NCBI GenBank assembly: GCA_030248135.1
Contig: JASANC010000935.1
Location: 1-64,000 of the forward strand
DNA length: 64,000 bases
Direction of reading: 5' to 3'
Source of the DNA: Theristus sp. LFF4_11
Lineage: Eukaryota > Nematoda > Chromadorea > Monhysterida > Xyalidae
Shown: one piece after another, positions 58,791-64,000 of the stretch
How the letters are laid out: each line of letters begins with the position of its first letter
How positions within the stretch are numbered: the first letter of the stretch is position 1
Position numbers and translations under genes: made by a program
The notes under the pieces: generated by a model
Told to the model about the DNA's origin: nothing
Database searches by the model: none
Seen by the model: the letters and a program-made list of their open reading frames with translations, nothing else

Positions 58791-61700
58791 ATGGAGGACA
58801 GCGCATCGGAGGCGTCATGGAACGCAGAAGAAGAAGAAAAGATCCGACTTCGAACAAGCAAACGGGTGTGTGCGAGTGCATATTTTGAATTTACGTAGGT
58901 TTTGAGCCCAGCCTGCTGGCACACTCCTTCACAGTCATTCATTGCCACTTTTTTATATTTTCATATTTTCTAGCCGCATGCAGCAAGCGCTGTTGCGTCC
59001 GTCACTGCACGTCTGATGGAGGCGGAGTTCTCTGACGATCCGGACTACGACCCGGCGGAGGACGAAGACGCTGCAGTTTCTGTTGGTGGTTGTGTGGTTG
59101 TGTCATTCAGTGTTAGGTGATCAATAGTTAAGCTGGCTGGAAACAAAAACGAGTCTAGTTATTCCGTTCGATAAGCCACAGAACAAGCTAAATTGCAGGT
59201 GCGTTCGCGTGCGAAACGTCGCAAAACGGGCACAACGCCAGCATCCACATCCAGCACTCGCGCTAAATCCGGCACTTCGGACGCGAAGGCGAACAACGCT
59301 GCGGCAGTGGCGCTGCATGCCAACGATGCCGCTGCGTGCTGGTCGCGTCATGCGGTCACGAACATACCGGAGGCGGCGCGGGTGGTCGCGTTTGAGTTGA
59401 GTGATGCAGCCAATCAGCAGCTTCTCCAGCGAACGCTGCCCACGGAGTGTGTGCCGGACGCAATGCAGTGCACGTTCGTGCTCGACATGCGACTGCTCGC
59501 TGTTGGTTAGTCTCACAAACGATGTTATACGTGTAAAACGCTGATGGTTGCTTTTATTCGATAACGAATGCACCAAGCGGATTGATCACATTCTAGTCTT
59601 GTGATAGTGCAGTCTGTCTGCTGTGTAGCACAGTATATTGTTGCACAAACACGCGCGCACACGTTCAATGTTACGGCATGAGTGTGTGTGTGCCTGTGTG
59701 TTTGTTTTTAAGTGTGCAACATTGTGCTGCGCACTGTATTGAATCGAATGCACGATTTCCAGACCGATACTTTCGTATTCCAAATCCAGCCTGTCTACCG
59801 ATTCAGCCATTGAGTAATGTTTGTTGTCACATTTTGCCACAGACGAAGCAGACGTGATCGAGGCAGCGTGTGGCGAGCGGGCCGAGGGCTCGTACAAAAC
59901 GCTGTCGCGCGCTTATTGGCTGGACACGGACAGCAAGCAGCTGACGTTTGGGCCTGTGCCTGACAGTGGTGCACAGAGCACGCGCGCTGCACCCGACGGC
60001 GTCATTGTGTACCACGTGGATCGCACGCCGGTGCCGTGCACGCGAGGAACGGTAGGCGTGCATTTGGAGCACTTTGATGTTCCGTCGCTTTGGTCTGTTT
60101 AAGCATCACACTTGCCACGTTCTTGCATTCAAATCCACAATAATGATTCACTGTTAAGTTACACACATACAGCGCTAACTGCCGTGTTGTTTATAAAACA
60201 CGGGGCTTCCAGCCAACTTTATGCCTAACCTAGCAACTACTTGCCCGACCACGTTTCTGTGTTGCCCCAGGTTCGTCGCCATGTGTATTTTGTGAGTCGC
60301 AATGGTGAATCGGCGCCGAGCATCGCGATCGTGTCCTATGTTGTCCAAGAAACCGAAGCAGCTCGTCTCAGGCGACAGCAGCACATGGCAAGCTGATTTC
60401 GTATTTCATTATCCGTGTGTCTGAAATGAAACTCTTTTCACCAAAACAGTCTTGCAGGAGCAACCGGTTAATGGACATCTGAAAATCAGCGCCAGTCCAC
60501 GAAAAATGGAGCGACCGAAACGGACTGCGGCCGGTGGACAGCAGGTTCGCTTTCGCACGTTGCGTTTTGCCTTGGGTTTATCGTTTCTTCGTCAGCCAAA
60601 TACAGCCATCGAATGTTGGGATATTTTGCAAAAGCTAAAGAAATTTACTGGCTACGGTGTTTGTCTTTGTGAAAAAAATTCTGGAGACTGAAAATTGAAA
60701 AAAAACATGAATAACAGGCTGCTCAAAAGTTGCGGTCACCGAAATCAGAGCCGCAATGGAAAGCGGAACTGGCAAAGGATCGTAAGACAATCATCATCAA
60801 CAATTATGCGTCCGACGTGGTGACGCCGAGCGCGCTGGATGAATGTGCCGAGTTGGCGATATCCGGTCTAACTGGTGCGCAGGGTTTTGCTAGTGAATCG
60901 TAAACCACTCAAAACTATGCGTTCTCAAAAAACGTCAAACATTCTGGTTGACAGGGGTTGTTTCATTCGATTCAAGTGCAGCCTGAAATATTAAAAAGTA
61001 TTCCACCTTTGTTTACGTTTAACGTGTTCAGTGGCTCTACGGCCGATGTTGATCATGTTGACCCAAGGCGAGCACAATTTGATTGACGCAAGTGAACGTG
61101 ATGTTGGTGGCCATTATGCGTACACGTTCATACAAACGGGCAAACCAACGGACGGACACGTCGCGTACAGATGCGTACAGTGCAGCTCACGAATGGGCAC
61201 CGATGGTACGCATTAGTGGCAGACACCATTATCAATTTTTAGGTTCTGCGTCCAGAAAGGAAACTATAGTTTGAATCTTTATGTGGCAGTTCAAAACCGC
61301 CTAAGTGACTCGGCCCTATTTAGGGGACTCGGATCACTTTGCGGATCATTTTGGCAATTTTTCATTTCCGCGTCTTGCATGAAACTGGTCACGTATTTAT
61401 GTGCGCATTAAGTGTCGAGACTAATATAAAAGATAGTATTAGCCTGCATCATTTTTTGAATATCTTTATACCTCTCTTACATTTTCAATAGCAGACGCTG
61501 ACACCGCCGGCTGCGTGTTCCACGTGTTGGAGCGGAACGAACTGCCGTCACGTGACGTTTGCGAGCAAATCGAGCACGGCCATCGAGCGGGCTGCAAACC
61601 GATGCAACTGCTGAACATCATGGCGCAGCAGGTTCGTTTGTTTTTGAATGCAGCAGCGTGGTAGTTTGCATCGATACAGATAACGCAGTCTCAACCTTGT

Positions 61701-64000
61701 TCATTGTCCATTTCTGGCCGTTCGCAAAGCGTGCTGGTACATTCTGGAGGAGGGCGCCGAAATCTGGGACGCACATCGCACCGTGAGTGGTCATTTTTAC
61801 AAAAAAACATTTTGTTTTTCCTAAATTTTCAATGCAACTGTTTGTTTGCTCCTTGCTGTCGCTCACTCACTCGTCATACACTCATCACTTTTGATTCTGA
61901 TCAAAATCCAATCAAAACGAGCGTCACCAACGGCATGCGGTCGTTTGTGTCCGTGGCGTGCTCACCCACCACCACCACTAAAGCAGCAGCACTGCGCAGG
62001 CGATGCGCGAGCTGTACGTGCGTCTGACGCGTCAGTTCGGCTACACAGCCGGGCAGGCACTGAGCGCACTGCCGCTGTGTGCCGCGCAGCAGACGCTCGC
62101 CAGCTACCAGCAGTGCCGTCGCAAGCGTGCCGCCAAACTGCGCGCCAGGACACGCGGTCGCCGCGCAACGCTGCCGGCCAGCGTCACGAAGGAGCTCGCG
62201 CATCTCGACTCGGAGCAGCGGCACTTCGCGGACGCGCACGACACGCTCGCCATTCTCGTCGTGCTGCGCAAGCTGGAGCTGCACCAGCGGTGTGCCGAGG
62301 AGCCGTTTGACGCCGACGACGCGCAGGCCGACGACGCGCCGGACATGGAGCACTTTGAGCGCGCGCAAGACGCCGCCGTTGATGATCCGGTATGCTCGTG
62401 CCAGCATTTCGTTGGTGATTCTGGCGGATCTCGTGTTGCACGAGGTGCCCGCCAGGAGGAAGTGCCCATCCGGTGCGCTTTGCCTTCATAACTCGGTGCA
62501 CATTGCGGCAGATCGAGTATTTATGTCTGCCGACTAGTGTGCCACACCGTCGCACGGTAATTATGAGACGAAGGATTGGCAAAGACTCAAAAGATTTTTT
62601 TATTAATATTGACGTATCCACACACGCGACCACTGATTTAGTCTCAACCAAAACCAGATCACTGTGCTGTCGTGTTTTCAGCTGGACTCAATTGATCTGG
62701 ACGCGATTATGGATAACCCTGCACTGAAACGTGCTGTCTGGGCACGACGCATCCAGTTGCACACGCCACTCAGTTTGACGTCAGGCGGCGTTGCGTTGGT
62801 GCCAGTGAATGACGATGACGACAACGCACAACAGGGCGTGCTAGCTGGTGAAACTGGCGCGCCAATCAGTGCGCTTTCGGCAATGGAGTTCGCTCCCGAC
62901 AATGATGAATGCACAGCGTTGGCACGGCTCGCCTTGACTGGTCTGTGTCGCTGACAGGCTGCTTTGTTTGGTTTCGAGAAGTGAATATTCAGCACCAGCA
63001 CGTCACTTTTCTGCATCTGATGTTGGCCAGGCCGAAATGCACAGAACCTTCATACAAATTGATTGATTTGAACGGCGCGTAGCTGATTGGTTGTTTGCAT
63101 GATACATTGAATTGTGCATGCATTGACTGCTGAACGATTATGCCAGCGCGGTGCTGTCCAATAAATGTGCTCATAATTTTGAATTCTTAACTGGGTAACA
63201 TTTCTATGAACTTTTCTGCCCTTCTAAGTTTCTCTATGTTCTCGCGGCGTGTCATTTCAGGGGGCCTGCAGCCGTTGCTGGTCATCCGCAGCCAACGTGA
63301 CCCAAAGTTGGCCTACACGTTTCGCATGAAGCGCGAGCGCAAACGACTCGCGAAGAGCGCTGGAGACGCGAGCGATGCGAGTGGCGTGCATCGGCGCACG
63401 TACCAGTGCACGCGCTGTCTCATCGAAGTCGCACATCGCCTGAAACAGGTGAAAGCGCTCAAGCAACACGTCGGACGCACACCGAAAATGCCCAAAGGTT
63501 CGCACACGGTACAGTTTTGTTGTCGGCGATGTTGTTTTTGAATGAGTACAACTTCGTTCTTGGACAACGCGCAGGCTGGAACCGGTTGCGATGCATCTCG
63601 GTGCGTCTGGATCGAACGCTGCCAAGCACGCGCGCCTGTTTGGACGTTGACGATTACCACAGCAGTGAGTGTGAGGCGACACCAATGCTCACTGTCATTT
63701 GCCAACAGGTCAGCAAACTGTTTTGCTGTGTGTGCCCGCCCCCTGCTTCAGTTATGCTGATAAGCAGTTGAGCAAAGGTTGAGTTCCCTTTTATCAGTTC
63801 AGTTTTGTTGTGAGTTTTGGACGTTTTTTCAGGTATTGCGTCGTGTTGGCTTCGACATTCTCAAGGGTCACACGGACACCTGGCATCTCCACAAACAGGT
63901 TTTGTTTCGTTTGCATGTTGCTCCGGTTTTTCCGTGAGTTTTCACGTGACGCTTGATGTATTCACCCAATCAGCGTCCCCTTTTGTGCAGCAATTGTTTG
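58791..64000 (+). CDS. Unrecognised large protein with duplicated Cys/His modules (3' end beyond window)
   Basis: Exons: 58791-58865, 58974-59081, 59199-59505, 59843-60051, 60271-60387, 60458-60544, 60718-60874, 61032-61205, 61495-61635, 61730-61782, 62000-62389, 62682-62940, 63261-63497, 63575-63708, 63833-63898, 63991 onward. All joins agree in phase; 841 residues lie in the window. The start is acidic (MEDSASEASWNAEEEE), followed by a DDPDYDPAEDED stretch and a basic RAKRRK run, so a nuclear protein is likely. Two long modules repeat: an LRPMLIM or LQPLLVI strand, a YTF strand, a YRCVQC or YQCTRC knuckle, then a strand of VFHVLERNELPSR or ISVRLDRTLPSTR type, a HGHRAGC or YHSSEC knuckle, and PMQLLNIMAQQV or PMLTVICQQV. 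The Cys/His pattern suggests zinc binding, loosely like FLYWCH domains. Between the modules is a 130-residue helical, basic insert. No family is recognised. Confidence 0.75.
60388..60457 (+). other. GC-AG intron in the unrecognised gene
   Basis: The exon ends CACATG and the intron begins GCAAGC, a good non-canonical GC donor; it ends CTTGCAG. Without this intron the frame meets a TGA 6 bp later. No GT donor in the preceding exon restores the frame. Confidence 0.6.
61290..61420. repeat. Degenerate GACTCAATGCG-family MITE
   Basis: Shares GTGACTCGGCCC, GGGGACTCGGATCACTTTG and a TGTGCGCATTAAGTGTCGAG end with the copies at 31815-32015 and 39969-40160, in reverse order. It lies in an intron of the unrecognised gene. 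Confidence 0.45.
62990..63165. repeat. Dispersed repeat in an intron, related to 55262-55330
   Basis: TTCTGCATCTGATGTTGGCC followed by AGGCCGAAATGCACAGAAC corresponds to TTCTGCATATGATGTTGGCC in INTS9 intron 4 (about 55265). A GTAGCTGATTGGTTG word and GCATGCATTGACTG follow, as in the small palindromic MITEs. Confidence 0.45.

Noticed and set aside
61901..62407. 168-codon minus-strand open frame and a 155-codon neighbour
   Set aside because: They mirror the 390-bp exon at 62000-62389, which fits the exon chain in phase on the plus strand.

Overview
The window is nuclear DNA of an invertebrate animal. All genes are split by short GT-AG introns (about 60 to 1,000 bp), and I recognise animal or eukaryote-wide proteins: SRRT/ARS2, a G-alpha(o) subunit, a globin-like protein, ribosomal protein S18, C9orf78/TLS1, UVRAG, FAM8A1, MESD, an ATMIN-like zinc-finger protein and INTS9. 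An unrecognised large gene runs off the right edge and the 3' tip of another gene lies at the left edge. The globin type and the very dense small DNA transposons would suit a nematode or another ecdysozoan, but the sequence does not fix the phylum. Exon joins were made by hand from splice signals, codon phase and remembered family sequences; no alignment was run.

Layout. 1-117: end of a plus-strand gene. 118-4,900: no gene; a minisatellite and a stack of nested transposons. 4,945-17,110 (+): SRRT, whose introns carry a 3.3 kb TA-flanked inverted-repeat element (9,816-13,161) with an SGNH-hydrolase-like ORF, a 1.05 kb hAT-like element and another inverted repeat. 17.1-22.3 kb: gene-free with a MITE and a tRNA-derived SINE. 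22,374-24,518 (+): G-alpha(o), complete. 24.5-29 kb: MITEs, a deletion relative of the SRRT intron element, and one small secreted-type ORF. 29,010-31,092 (+): three-exon globin-like gene. 31.2-39.5 kb: almost pure repeats, including a palindrome with 690-bp arms and several hAT-like MITEs with exact 8-bp target duplications. 39,651-63,999+: a compact gene-rich block in which RPS18 (+) faces C9orf78 (-), UVRAG (-) is head to head with FAM8A1 (+), FAM8A1 faces MESD (-), ATMIN-like (-) is head to head with INTS9 (+), and the unknown gene (+) ends the window.

Function. The genes are mostly unrelated housekeeping functions: SRRT and INTS9 in nuclear RNA processing, C9orf78 with the spliceosome, RPS18 in translation, UVRAG in the Beclin-1/VPS34 complex, MESD and FAM8A1 in the endoplasmic reticulum, G-alpha(o) in signalling, ATMIN in transcription with dynein light chain LC8. 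No operon or cluster logic is visible. The most unusual content is in the transposons: four insertions stacked inside each other, each with its own target duplication; two look-alike blocks that prove to be independent insertions; a near-perfect 1.4 kb palindrome; and an SGNH-like ORF inside a TIR element. The unrecognised duplicated-module protein at the right edge is the best candidate for an undescribed gene family.
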